This document shows positions 1-8,686 of a stretch of DNA of 64,000 nucleotides, one piece after another (the first letter of the stretch is position 1; the number at the start of each line of letters is the position of its first letter). Origin of the DNA: JAUIIK01 sp963709995 (GTDB lineage Bacteria > Chloroflexota > Chloroflexia > Thermomicrobiales > CFX8). The notes under the pieces were generated by a model. It had not been told where the DNA came from and did not search any database. It was given only the letters and a program-made list of their open reading frames with translations. Both the position numbers and the translations under genes were made by a program. Where the stretch lies: contig CAVPYN010000013.1 of NCBI GenBank assembly GCA_963709995.1, forward strand, positions 62,001 through 126,000, read 5' to 3'.

Positions 1-293
1 GATCCGGTTGTTTCGGACATCGTCGCGGGCTCTGAGGAGGTTAACTCCGCCTCGGGTGTCGCGGTAACAACGATTTCCTGGCTACCACTATTATCGCCAT
101 CATTCAGCATGTATCCGATTGTCCCACCGGCAACCCCGCCGCCGAGAAGACCAAGGAAGAGCACAACGCCAACGATCCCCAGAACTGCCTTGCGGCCAAT
201 GCCTCCGCTCTTTTTTGGTGGAGGCGGGGGAGATGGCTGCTGATAATAGGGCGAGCCTGATGGGCGCCATTGCGCTGTATTCTGATCGTCCAT
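1..293 (-). CDS. Membrane-anchored protein, N-terminal part only (runs off left edge)
   Basis: An open frame starts at the ATG at 293 and reaches the window edge without a stop, so only about 97 residues are visible. The first 27 residues are polar and rich in Pro and Gln, with a run of five prolines. Lys-Lys and a Gly-rich stretch follow, then one hydrophobic segment at about residues 35-58. After it comes a Ser/Thr/Glu-rich stretch, probably an extracytoplasmic linker. A short cytoplasmic tail, one membrane span and a low-complexity linker are common in HtrA/DegP-type proteases and other anchored exported proteins of Chloroflexota, but no catalytic domain is in view. Function is therefore not assigned. 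The sequence upstream of the start is purine-rich but has no clear Shine-Dalgarno motif. Confidence 0.6.
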   Translation of the reverse strand, partial: MDDQNTAQWRPSGSPYYQQPSPPPPPKKSGGIGRKAVLGIVGVVLFLGLLGGGVAGGTIGYMLNDGDNSGSQEIVVTATPEAELTSSEPATMSETTG

Positions 294-781
294 TGTCTCT
301 TGTTTTCCGTTCCATACTGCGAGCTAACCTGAATCATTGTCGGTCCGGACCCTGAAGACTACCTGAATCGATCCTGAATTCTGGATAAGGATGATCGTGG
401 CAACATCGCGTTGACACGAGATAAGTATGCGCAATTGGTTTGGACCGTGTGTTTTCAGAAGGGAGGTTGAGTCAAACAGTCTGGATCAGACGATTCCGGC
501 CGCTCTTCTCGCATTGAGAAAAGCGGCCGGAGGGTTTGGGAGGGGAGGGGTTTCTTCTTCGCTGGCCAATCGGGGGGGGAATCGAACCAGCGCTTTCATG
601 TATCTCGATGCTCGGGTCTGGCTGCTATTCGACGTCGCCTGCGGCATCATTGCCGGTGGGGTCTGGTGACGTCGAGCGATGAGCCCTGGTGTGCCGAGTG
701 CATCGCTACAGTTCCTAGTATGGGCCCGATAACTGAATCAAAGATTAAACATTCCTTAGGAGAACCTGAAAAAGTGTCAGA
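294..781. other. Gene-poor stretch with one strong hairpin
   Basis: I see no convincing gene here. The short open frame at 427-669 (+) has no family signal and no ribosome binding site. The stretch holds a stable inverted repeat at 496-530: the nine-base arms CCGGCCGCT and AGCGGCCGG match perfectly and continue as an imperfect inner stem around GCATT. No T-tract follows on either strand, so it is not a typical terminator. A run of eight G at 572-579 adjoins a T-loop-like string, but no tRNA can be folded. AGGAG at 758-762 lies 19 bases before an ATG at 782 that is in frame with the next gene. Confidence 0.5.
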
Positions 782-865
782 ATGCGAGGCAAGTTCGGCA
801 CGGGGCAAAATCAGGACGGGCACAGGCTAATGTGGGCCAGGCACGGATTAGCATCAATTGCGGAG

Positions 866-1813
866 ATGCGCTTGACACGACGTTCACTTCTCGCCGCTGC
901 CGCCGCCGTTGTTGCCGCTTGCGCGCGGAGCGAGGCGGGCACAGGCGTCGAAATCGATCCGCATACGCTGAATCCAGGCTATCCGAATAGTGAGATGCTC
1001 GTTGGTCCTGACTGGTTGCGCGAACGGCTGGGCCTCGCGAACCTGCGCCTGTTCGATCTCTCCGACCTGCCCGGCTATCGGGACGGCCATATTCCTGGCG
1101 CGGCACACTTCTGGTGGCAGGATCTCATTGAAGTCAATAACCCGGTCTACGGCATGCTTTTAGGCCCCGATGGTCGAGCTGCGTTGATGGCGGACGCTGG
1201 AATCGCGCCCGCCTCGACCGTCGTCTGTTACGACCGATCGGGTGGAATCTATGCCAGCCGTCTGATCTGGGTGCTGCGTTACATGGGATTCACCGACGCT
1301 CATTTGCTTGACGGCGGTCTCCAGGGTTGGACGGCGACCGGCGGTGAATTGTCCCGTTCCAGCGTTCGGTACGCTCCAACAGCCGGGATCGAGGATGCTC
1401 GTGACGAGTCGATCAACGCCAGCGTAGCCGATATCCTTGCCCGTCAAGACGAGCCCGGACTGGTGATGCTCGACACGCGCACTCGCGACGAACTCGGCGA
1501 AACCTGGCGTGGTCTGCTTAGCGAGGGCCACATCCCCGGGAGTTACTGGCTATCCCGTGACGAGTTCCTGATCGATGGCCCGGTGCCCGCCGTCGTGCCT
1601 CCAGAAACGTTGATGAACCGGCTGGCAGGCGCGGGAGTCAACCTCGACACGACCGGCGAGATTATCGTCTACGGCCTCCACGCCACTCTCGCTAGCCTGC
1701 CCTGGTTGGCATTGACCGCGCTTTACGGTCCCGAAGTGCGGCTCTACGACGGCTGCTGGTCCGAATGGGGGGCGCGGGAGGATCTGCCGGTGGAAGACAT
1801 CCCCGGCAACTGA
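866..1813 (+). CDS. Exported rhodanese-like (sulfurtransferase-fold) lipoprotein lacking the usual catalytic cysteine
   Basis: A protein of about 315 residues with two tandem rhodanese domains (about 45-160 and 185-305), similar to thiosulfate/3-mercaptopyruvate sulfurtransferases. I prefer the ATG at 866 over the upstream ATG at 782. From 866 the protein begins MRLTRRSLLAAAAAVVAAC, a twin-arginine-like motif and hydrophobic stretch ending in a lipobox-type Cys19, so it is probably exported and lipidated. In two-domain rhodaneses the active cysteine opens the loop of the second domain. Here that position reads IIVYGLHATLAS, with Gly in place of Cys. Domain 1 has VVCYDRSGG (Cys about 121), where the cysteine sits two residues before the usual loop aspartate. 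Sulfur transfer may therefore be altered or absent. The closing motif LYDGCWSEWG is conserved. Confidence 0.82.
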   Translation: MRLTRRSLLAAAAAVVAACARSEAGTGVEIDPHTLNPGYPNSEMLVGPDWLRERLGLANLRLFDLSDLPGYRDGHIPGAAHFWWQDLIEVNNPVYGMLLGPDGRAALMADAGIAPASTVVCYDRSGGIYASRLIWVLRYMGFTDAHLLDGGLQGWTATGGELSRSSVRYAPTAGIEDARDESINASVADILARQDEPGLVMLDTRTRDELGETWRGLLSEGHIPGSYWLSRDEFLIDGPVPAVVPPETLMNRLAGAGVNLDTTGEIIVYGLHATLASLPWLALTALYGPEVRLYDGCWSEWGAREDLPVEDIPGN

Positions 1814-1844
1814 TTGGATCATTGGTAGTCTCCGGGAATTTTAT

Positions 1845-1873
1845 GTAGAGCCGCGCCATCGGCGCGGCTCTAC
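1845..1873. terminator. Perfect 13-bp hairpin between convergent genes
   Basis: GTAGAGCCGCGCC at 1845-1857 and its exact reverse complement at 1861-1873 are separated by ATC. The hairpin lies between two genes that end facing each other (stops at 1813 and 1895), where a bidirectional terminator is expected. There is no clear T-tract on either side, so it could instead be a dispersed palindromic repeat. Confidence 0.6.
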
Positions 1874-1894
1874 GTGGAGGATGTCTGCCAGGAC

Positions 1895-2248
1895 CTATCC
1901 GGCGTTGTTGCCGACGAAGGCTTTGGCCTCGAGAAGGTAGCCGCGCCAGATAGCTTCGTCCGGTTCCTCAATCGCGATCCACTCGCGGAAGACGCGGCCA
2001 TTCGGAGCGAAGGATAGTCCCTGATCTGAATCGACAAGTTCGTTGACCCGCTCTGCAGGGAGTTTGACGATCAGATGATGCTGGCGATGGTCGAGCGAAG
2101 CGAAGTACGCGCCATCAACTCGCAGGCACGGAAACCCCATCATCGTTGACCGGGTGACTGATTCATCTGCATAGAGCTCATCGGCAAGCTTCCAGAATAG
2201 ATCTTCAGGATTCATCAGGCCGTCCAATCGCATCACAGAGAAGAACAT
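1895..2248 (-). CDS. MmcQ/YjbR- or TfoX-like small protein
   Basis: 117 residues, compact and without a signal peptide or membrane segment. The layout resembles the YjbR (MmcQ) or TfoX N-terminal fold: an N-terminal helix, a TMMGFPCLRVDGAYFASL strand pair, a KLPAERVNELV helix, an FAPNGRVFREWIAI segment and a C-terminal helix. These families are small alpha/beta proteins, some DNA-binding, without known enzymatic activity. A later start at residue 12 (MNPEDLFWKLADEL, position 2215) is possible and fits the fold better. An extended -10 element TGCTATGAT lies just upstream of the first start, without a good -35. The neighbouring genes suggest no common pathway. Confidence 0.6.
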   Translation of the reverse strand: MFFSVMRLDGLMNPEDLFWKLADELYADESVTRSTMMGFPCLRVDGAYFASLDHRQHHLIVKLPAERVNELVDSDQGLSFAPNGRVFREWIAIEEPDEAIWRGYLLEAKAFVGNNAG

Positions 2249-2341
2249 ATGTTCTCATCATAGCACGATCAGGTTCGGCTCAGAAGCTCTATGATTCAGC
2301 GGTCTCGGTACTTGACCGTCCTGCTGAAAGGAACACGTCTG

Positions 2342-2845
2342 ATGACGGTTACGAACACTCTCTCGCTTGCTGATCGCTACGGGCTGAAAGCCCCGTTTGC
2401 CGCGTTGCATCACGTCGCGCTGGTGACGAACGACATGGAGGCGACAGTACGGTTCTACCGGGATGTCCTCGGCAGCGAAATCGCGATGGCGCATCGCCAG
2501 GGCGCGCATGATGTGCGTCACTACTTCATCACTGTCGCGCCGAACACCGTCTTTGCCTTCTTTGAATTTCCGGATACCGAGATGCCGGAGTATCTCCCGC
2601 CGACGCAGCCCAAGAGTGGCCGCTCACTCGACCATGTTTCCTTCTTTCTGGAGTCGATGGACGACCTCGAAGCCTGGAAGACGAAACTGGAGGGTCACGC
2701 GATCGAGTACTCGACGATGGAGGTTCCGGGCATGGTCAGCGCGCTCTTCTTCTCCGACCCCAACAACATCGTCATCGAACTGATGGTTGTCCCCGAAGGC
2801 GGCTTCAGCTTTCCGATGCTCGACGACCCACAACCGGCCTATTAG
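2342..2845 (+). CDS. VOC-family (glyoxalase/dioxygenase fold) protein
   Basis: 167 residues when started at the ATG at 2342, which has AAAGGA eight to ten bases upstream; an in-frame ATG at 2291 lacks such a site. The protein shows a vicinal-oxygen-chelate module: a first His in the ALHHVALVTND strand, the pairing helix FYRDVLGSEI, a middle strand HYFITVAPNTVFAFFEF, a second His in SLDHVSFFL, and a terminal acidic ligand in NNIVIELMVV. The family includes glyoxalase I, extradiol dioxygenases and resistance proteins that bind a divalent metal with His/Glu. Substrate cannot be told from sequence. A G-rich heptamer array begins at its stop codon. Confidence 0.85.
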   Translation: MTVTNTLSLADRYGLKAPFAALHHVALVTNDMEATVRFYRDVLGSEIAMAHRQGAHDVRHYFITVAPNTVFAFFEFPDTEMPEYLPPTQPKSGRSLDHVSFFLESMDDLEAWKTKLEGHAIEYSTMEVPGMVSALFFSDPNNIVIELMVVPEGGFSFPMLDDPQPAY

Positions 2846-2999
2846 GGAAACGGGGAAGAGGTAACAGGGAAGAGTGGGCGAGACGGGAATGTTGCAGGTG
2901 TCGTAGAGTGCAGTCTGACCTTGCTCTCCACGCTCGCGTTAGCCTGGGAAAGATGCCGTTCTTGACTAATCCCTCTTCCCTTCTATTCCCCATCCCCTG
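2845..2999. repeat. G-tract heptamer repeats flanking a gene border
   Basis: On the plus strand 2845-2880 holds repeated GGGAAAC/GGGAAGA-type units. At 2971-2997 the plus strand carries C-runs at 2971-2973, 2978-2980, 2988-2991 and 2994-2997, i.e. the same units on the other strand. Between them (about 2889-2921) are TGCA/TGTA-like elements in seven-base steps. The same repeat types recur near 12.7, 13.6-13.7 and 58.75 kb. Four G-runs with short spacers could fold into a G-quadruplex. Part of the array overlaps the 3' end of the next minus-strand gene. Confidence 0.55.
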
Positions 3000-3419
3000 C
3001 CAGCCGGAGCATCGTTGGGATGAAGATGGCTGCGGCGACGACGTGCATGATCATCAGCGTCGCGACGCCAGCGGTTGTCGCGCCATCCTGGCTGCTTGCG
3101 CCAAGTGCCGGAATGAATGACACAACAAGCCCGGCCAGGCCGACGATCAGCCAGTCGCGTCGAAGATTCCGGGAAAAGTAGCGGGTAATGGTGAAGGCGA
3201 TCACTGCAACGACACCGTACGCTATCGATGCAATACGAGCGGGCCGATCGTCGCCAGCGGATCGAATCCGTTGGGAATGTCAAAGACTCTGACGGCGATC
3301 GCCCGGACGATCAGATTTGCGACCATCGAAGCGACGAATTGATGCGATCCCGGCAATGAGAATCGATGCCCAGGGCATGCTTTGTCGTTGCGTGTCAGTT
3401 GTCGTGCTACCGTGGACAT
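2983..3419 (-). CDS. DUF6069-like four-helix membrane protein (one frameshift)
   Basis: Reading starts at the ATG at 3419 after AAAGGAG and gives MSTVARQLT..., then a membrane segment with FDIPNGFDPLATIGPLVL. The frame breaks near 3240. In the next frame it continues as ASIAYGVVAVIAFTITRYFS and three more hydrophobic segments to the stop at 2983. The joined product is about 145 residues with four membrane helices, matching the layout of DUF6069 proteins, whose function is unknown. It lies 84 bases after the efflux gene and probably belongs to the same marR-controlled operon. The clean continuation across frames suggests a single-base error rather than decay. Confidence 0.6.
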
Positions 3420-3502
3420 TGCGTCTCCTTTCACTTCCGCGACCCGATCGAGATTCGGGAACCGGATCGCGCCATTCAAGGGGTAGTCGAAGCCTATCAG
3501 CC

Positions 3503-5177
3503 TACTTTCCGATCGGTTGAGGGATGACGTGCTGGGGAGTTCGTGCCGGCTCACTCTCGGGAGCGCGGGTTGTGACGACATTCCGAATCAGCAAAGCCGT
3601 CGCCGCGGCTATCAATAATACGGCGATGCTGACATAGAAGCGTGCTCTGCATCGCGTCGACGAACGCCTGCTGAACCGCTGTGATGATCGCCGGGAGCTT
3701 GCGCCTGCTGGTCAGGCGGGATCACGCTTGCAATGATTTCGTACGCTGCCTTCCCCAGCCAGATCGGCGATTCGTGACTTGAGTGCAGGATCGATCGGGA
3801 TGCTGCTGAGCTCTTGGCTTGTATAGCTTCTGGCCCAACTCTGGAGGAGCTGACCCAAGAATCGCGATGCCAAGGATCTGACCGATGTTGCGGATCGTGT
3901 TGAGAATGCCTGAGGCACTGCCTGAAATGCGTGGCGGGACTTCCTTCATCGTCGCGTTGGTCATCGGTGGGAAGGTCATGCCCATGCCGAGCCCGGTGAC
4001 GACGAGGGCCGGGAAGAGACCCCAGATGGTCGTGTCGAGTCCGATGCGTGTTGTCAGGAAAAAGACGCCGGTCGCAGCGGTCGACAGACCCGCGACGAGC
4101 AGCCAGCGAGATCCGATCTTGTCGCTCATCCGCCCGGCGATAGGAGCCACGAGCATGATCGTGAAGGCCATCGGGACCAGCGCCAACCCGGCTCGAATCG
4201 GCGTGTAGCCGAGAATCGCCTGAAGAAAGATCGTGATCGGGAAGAAGATGCCGAACATCCCGAATGCCATCACTCCGGTGATCAGGTTGCCGGCCCAGAA
4301 GTTGCGCAGCTTGAAGAGCTCGATCTTCATCATCGGGTCAGGCTGACGCAGTTCCCACCAGACGAAGGCCGCCATCAGTGCGCGTCCCGATCACGAGCAG
4401 GCCCAGGATTTCGGGACTGGTCCAGCCGTAGCGGTTGCCCTCGATCAACGCGAAGACGATCGCGAAGATGCCGGCGCCGGAGAGCAGGATGCCCGCCCAA
4501 TCGAGTCTTGTCGTGGCTTGTTCGGGATCGCGTGATTCCGGGAGGATCGACGATGGCTGCGATGATCCCGACGATGCCGACCGGGACGTTGATCAGGAAG
4601 ACCCATTCCCAGGCGTAATTGGTGACGATGAGACCGCCGATGATTGGACCAAAGACTGCGCCAAGCGCTGTGATCGCGCCCCAGATGCCCATCGCCGCGC
4701 CACGCCGTTCAGGCGGGAAGACGACAGTGATGAGCGAGAGCGTCTGCGGCATCATGAATGCGCCGCCGACCCCCTGCAGGGTGCGGAATACGATCAGTGC
4801 GTTTGCGCCACCGATGCCGGTGACGTCACCGACCCAACCGGATGCGGCGCATAGTGCCGGACGCGACAGCGAAGATCGCTCATCCCAAGAATGAAGAGCC
4901 GTTTGCGACCAAAGACATCGCCGAGCCGGCCAAAGGTCAACAGCAGGACGGCGAAGGCCAGCAGGTAGCTATCGAGTATCCACTGGATCTCCGAAAGGTC
5001 GGCATTGAGCCCTTCGCGAATCTTGACCTGGGCCACGTTCACGATCGTGGTATCGAGCAACAACATGAAGATCGCGCCGGCCAGGACGGCCAGCACGAGC
5101 CAGGGATTGCGTTCCTGGCTCGTGCTGGCGTCTGTCGATGGCGCGGCAGTCTATTCGGATTACTGGACATCGTTCAT
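3503..5177 (-). CDS. DHA2-family drug-efflux MFS transporter (several frameshifts)
   Basis: The product is readable in pieces: LLLDTTIVNVAQVKI in helix 1, the loop motif GRLGDVFGRKRLFILG, the antiporter-type segment GAVFGPIIGGLIV, and several further helices down to YVSIAVLLIAAATALLIRN and a stop at 3503. Family members (EmrB/QacA type) have 14 helices and about 480-550 residues; this span allows 558. The frame changes near 5115, 4860, 4520, 4378, 3845, 3700 and 3630. Two starts are possible (5177 or 5170), right after the MarR gene. The regulator-pump pairing suggests export of a toxic compound sensed by MarR. Whether the gene is truly broken or misread cannot be decided here. Confidence 0.7.
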
Positions 5178-5782
5178 GCTCTCTCTCCGTTGAGATTGAG
5201 GAGGTTACGACGCTGTCTGCCTCGTGCTTGCAATCGTCCGCATTCGCCGGATCCTGTTCGAAGACGTCGGCGAATGCTTCCAGCGTGCGGACGACGATCG
5301 GTTGCTCCTCCGCGGTGAAGCGATCGAAGACCGTCGCTACTCTAGAACGCTGGAGGTTCCAGAAATAGTCCGCTAGCTCGATGGCCTTCGGGGTGAGTTC
5401 GACGAGCACTTCGCGCCGGTCGTCGGGGTTAATTGTTCGTTCAGCCATGCCCGCTTCGACCAGACCGTCGATCTGTTCCGAGGCGGTCGGCGGCTGAGAC
5501 GCCGATCCAGCTTGGCGATATCGCCGACTTTGGCCGGGCCCTGACGATAGAGCTGCATCGCGATTCTCATCTGGGCAGGCGACCCCGGGCCGCCCCAACC
5601 CTTCCGCCCGCGACCGTGTCGTTCGCCTTTGCGCCTGCGGCCGCGTGCCCAGGGCGGACCGCCATGCATGTCCGCGCCGATGTCCGGGACCGCCCGCGTT
5701 GCCGGAACATGCTGCGCTGGAAGCGTGGCAACAGTTCCATGGCCCGTTCGATGAGTTCGTCTTCTGTCGTTCTGGTATCCAT
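5174..5782 (-). CDS. MarR-family transcriptional regulator (frameshifted)
   Basis: Starts at the ATG at 5782 after GAAAGGAAA. The N-terminal helix MDTRTTEDELIERAMELLP is followed by an Arg/Gly-rich insert and the winged-helix core: MRIAMQLYRQGPAKVGDIAK, the recognition helix region with ASEQIDGLVEAGMAERT, and the wing NPDDRREVLVELTPKA with the conserved Asp-Arg-Arg. A long dimerisation helix ends the protein. Three reading frames are used (shifts near 5650 and 5510), and the exact end is uncertain; a TGA overlapping the pump start is the best fit. MarR proteins usually repress their own operon and a linked transporter and are released by small ligands. The direct repeats in the promoter fit autoregulation. 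Confidence 0.72.
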
Positions 5783-5826
5783 TGTGTTTCCTTTCAGGAT
5801 TGATGCCAGATTAGTTCGATAGCCGA

Positions 5827-5855
5827 ATGATAAGGTATCCGAACGATAATGTCAA
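5827..5855 (-). promoter_or_regulatory. Strong sigma-70-type promoter with candidate MarR operator
   Basis: On the minus strand a -35 TTGACA (5850-5855) and a -10 TATCAT (5827-5832) are exactly 17 bases apart, 45 bases before the marR start. Two direct copies of TATCnTTCGGnTA, 16 bases apart, cover the spacer and the -10 element, a good place for a repressor. The promoter match is seen directly; MarR binding is inferred. Confidence 0.75.
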
Positions 5856-5952
5856 GGGTTCCGAAGTAAATCGCTTCGGGTTCGTGATAGCCGGAGAGTG
5901 GCGGGCGCAGGCCTCTGCTACGGATGAGCCAATCAACTTTGCCTCGTAGCGG

Positions 5953-7306
5953 TTACTCCTCAAACGCAGGAGCGGCGCTGCGGGACCAGGGGCTGAGACC
6001 GAACCAGAGAGGCACGATGGTAAACAGGGCGGCGGTGGCGATCATGATGGCACGCAGCCCGAATGCGTCGATGGCGAAACCGGCCATCAGCACACCAAGT
6101 GGGGCGGCGATCGTGAAGAGGGTGTAGATCGCGCTCAACACTCGTCCGAGCATCCGCTCTGGTGTTCGAATCTGAACCAGGGTGTTGAGCATCGGATTGG
6201 CCGGGCCGATGCCGAGCCCGAAGAGGAACATCGCCAGCAGATCGGTCGGGAGAAAGACTGGGCATGGTGAAGAGCCAGATCGCCACGGTGTTCAGCGTGA
6301 AGCCGACTAGCAACGTGTCGTAACGCCGGAAGCGGTAGCCATAGGCGCCGAAAAGCAGGATGCCGGTGAGCATTCCGATTCCCATCGCGCTGATGATCAG
6401 CCCAAAGTATGCTGGATTGTTGTATTCGTCGCGGACATAGACTGGCAGGATCACGCCACCGTATGCACGGCCGATGAAATTCAGCAGAATCGCTACCGGC
6501 AAGAGAGTCTGCAGCACGACATCGCGCACCACGAAGCGAAAACCAGCCAGCAGGTTATTGATTGCCGTGCTGGCGATCTCTTCATCCTGCGGGGATGATC
6601 CGTTACTGCCAGCCGTGGGTTGGGATGGCTTTGCGATCAGCAAGCCGACGATTAGGATCGAGACCGCGAACGTCCCGGCATCGAGGAAGAGGACCTGAGC
6701 CGCGCCGAGCGCGGTAATGAGCACGCCCGCCAGGAGCGGCGCGATGACGGCGTCGCTCAACCCGACCGACAGTTGCAGGACCGAGTTGGCGCGCTCAAGC
6801 TGCATACTGGCACGGCGTGCCAACGGCGGCACGAGCGCGCTCCTCGCGGTGTGCCCGGGCACGTCGAAGAACGCGCCGAGAAAGATCAGGACGAGCAACT
6901 GGCCGAAGGTCAGCCAGTCGAACAGGTAAAGCACCGGGATGAGCAGAACCGTTATCCCGCTGAGCGCGTCAGAGATGATGCTCGAGCGACGAAACCCGAG
7001 CCGGTCGACAATCGGGCCGGAGACGATCCCGGCGAGCACCGGAGAAAAGGCGACGACGGCGCCGGCAACACCGGTGCGGCTGGCGCTTCCGGTCGTCGCC
7101 AGGACGAACCAGGGGATCGCCAGCGCGGTGATCGAATTGCCGATCTGGGAGACGCCATTGGCGATTGCCAGGAACCAGATGCCGAACCGGCCGCGCAGAT
7201 CAACGGACTCCTCGACGGGTTGATCAGGTGACTCTAATGGGTTGTTGTGATTTGCGATGGGCGTGGCATCGACTTCATCCCTGACCGACGGCGTGTTGCT
7301 CCCCAT
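5953..7306 (-). CDS. MFS transporter, second of a tandem pair (one frameshift)
   Basis: A 12-helix MFS protein of about 450 residues. Helix 1 reads FLAIANGVSQIGNSITALAI, followed by the loop VDRLGFRRSSIISD, and the C-terminal half ends APLGVLMAGFAIDAFGLRAI. The frame shifts near 6255, but the C-terminal helices continue in the next frame to 5953. I choose the ATG at 7306, which overlaps the previous gene by 32 bases; an earlier start at 7363 would overlap it by 89. It is a clear paralogue of the gene upstream, with the same helix order and similar loops, and is likely translated with it. Substrate unknown; relatives include macrolide and antibiotic exporters. Confidence 0.78.
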
Positions 7307-8618
7307 GTTCTTCTGGCTGAACAACGTCGAACTGCCGGACGAGTTGACGGACAGAGAACACACGGAACATCGCGACCGTCACCCCGATGGCTGCGAAGAT
7401 CATCACCGCCTGCAGTCCGACGATTTCGATCATCACGCCAGCCAGGAAGACGCCGAGCGGGGCGAGCGCGGAGCCGAAGGCGAACATGAACCCGAGGACG
7501 CGGCCCATCATCTCCTCCGGCACCCTGGCCTGTATGATCGTCATTCCAAGGACGTTGGTCGGTCCGATTGCCAACCCCGTGATGCCGGTCCCGAGCATGG
7601 CTATCCAGACGCTTGTCGCAAACGGCAACATCCAGAATCCGACGGAGATCATCGCGACCCCGATAAACAGCACTCGCGAGCGGCTGAGCAGGTGGCCGCG
7701 CCAGCCATAGACGATCGTTCCCAGCGCTGACCCCGCCCCGAACGCGGCGATCATCAACCCGAAAGCCGTGGAGCTGTCAAATTCATCCCGCGCCAGGACC
7801 GGCAGGACAACGGCAAATGTTGGTGAAAAGACGAAATTGTAGAGCAGTGAGATCGGAATGATGAGCCGGAGGAAATCATCGCGAATGGCAAAGGCGAAAC
7901 CTGACTTTATCGAGGCGAGGAACGACTCCCCGGGGGCCCGCTCTACCTGCGCCGTCGCGCCGTCGCTACTTTGCCGGGCGGCAACACGGGCTGGTACGTG
8001 CACCAGAAGACCAATGATCAAGATTGAGAGGGCAAAGGTGGCGGCATCGATGTAGAGCACCGATGCCGCGCCCATAATGCCGATCAGCACGCCTGCGACC
8101 AGCGGGCCAAGCAATGACCGGCTGCTCTGGTCGGCGAACTGCATTGCCGAGTTAGCCCGTTCCAGCGGCATGTCCGCCCGCCTTGCCAGCCGTGGGATCA
8201 GGGCGGTGCGGGCGACGCCTCCGGGCGCGTCCAAAATCGCCCCGGCAAAGATTAGCGCCAGCAGGTGCCAGAACTCCAGTAATCCGAGAAAATACAGCGT
8301 CGGAATGATTGCAACCGTCACCCCGCTGGACAGGTCGGAGAATATGCTCGCGCGCTTGGGTCCGAGCCGGTCAACGACCACGCCGCCGAGGGTGCTTGAT
8401 AGGACATTGGCCAGGACCACGAGCGCGCCAGCGACGCCGGTGCGCGCCGGGCTTCCGGTTGTCACCAGGACGAACCAGGGGATGGCGATGTTGGTGATGC
8501 CGTTGCCGATGTTCGATATCGTCGTCGCTGCCACCAGCGCTGGAATGCCGAGACGGTCGCGCGGTGTAGATTCCGACGCTGGCGTCGTATCGACCGTAGC
8601 CGTTGATTTGGATGGCAT
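7275..8618 (-). CDS. MFS transporter, first of a tandem pair
   Basis: 447 residues, intact, with twelve hydrophobic segments in two halves of six. Helix 1 is ALVAATTISNIGNGITNIAI, and the helix 2-3 loop is VDRLGPKRASIFSD, a variant of the MFS loop motif. The central loop (about 205-235) is charged. GGAGGGAGG precedes the ATG at 8618. It is third in a minus-strand set that begins with DUF2089 and DUF4097 genes; the 68-base gap to the DUF4097 stop still allows one transcript. Relatives are drug or metabolite exporters of the TetA/enterobactin-exporter type. Tandem paralogues may act as separate pumps or as a heterodimer, which the sequence does not decide. Confidence 0.85.
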   Translation of the reverse strand: MPSKSTATVDTTPASESTPRDRLGIPALVAATTISNIGNGITNIAIPWFVLVTTGSPARTGVAGALVVLANVLSSTLGGVVVDRLGPKRASIFSDLSSGVTVAIIPTLYFLGLLEFWHLLALIFAGAILDAPGGVARTALIPRLARRADMPLERANSAMQFADQSSRSLLGPLVAGVLIGIMGAASVLYIDAATFALSILIIGLLVHVPARVAARQSSDGATAQVERAPGESFLASIKSGFAFAIRDDFLRLIIPISLLYNFVFSPTFAVVLPVLARDEFDSSTAFGLMIAAFGAGSALGTIVYGWRGHLLSRSRVLFIGVAMISVGFWMLPFATSVWIAMLGTGITGLAIGPTNVLGMTIIQARVPEEMMGRVLGFMFAFGSALAPLGVFLAGVMIEIVGLQAVMIFAAIGVTVAMFRVFSVRQLVRQFDVVQPEEHGEQHAVGQG

Positions 8619-8686
8619 GGAAGAATCCTCCCTCCGTTTGAGGGCTTCAGTCCGGCATTCCGCGATGCAAACAGCGAGATCGGCGG

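Noticed and set aside
560..600. A T-loop-like string on the minus strand (GGTTCGATTCC followed by a C-run and GGCCA) suggesting the 3' end of a tRNA
   Set aside because: The T-stem does not pair, and no matching acceptor, D- or anticodon arm can be found upstream on that strand.
427..669. 80-residue plus-strand open frame
   Set aside because: No ribosome binding site, no family signal, and it runs across a GC-rich hairpin; likely chance.
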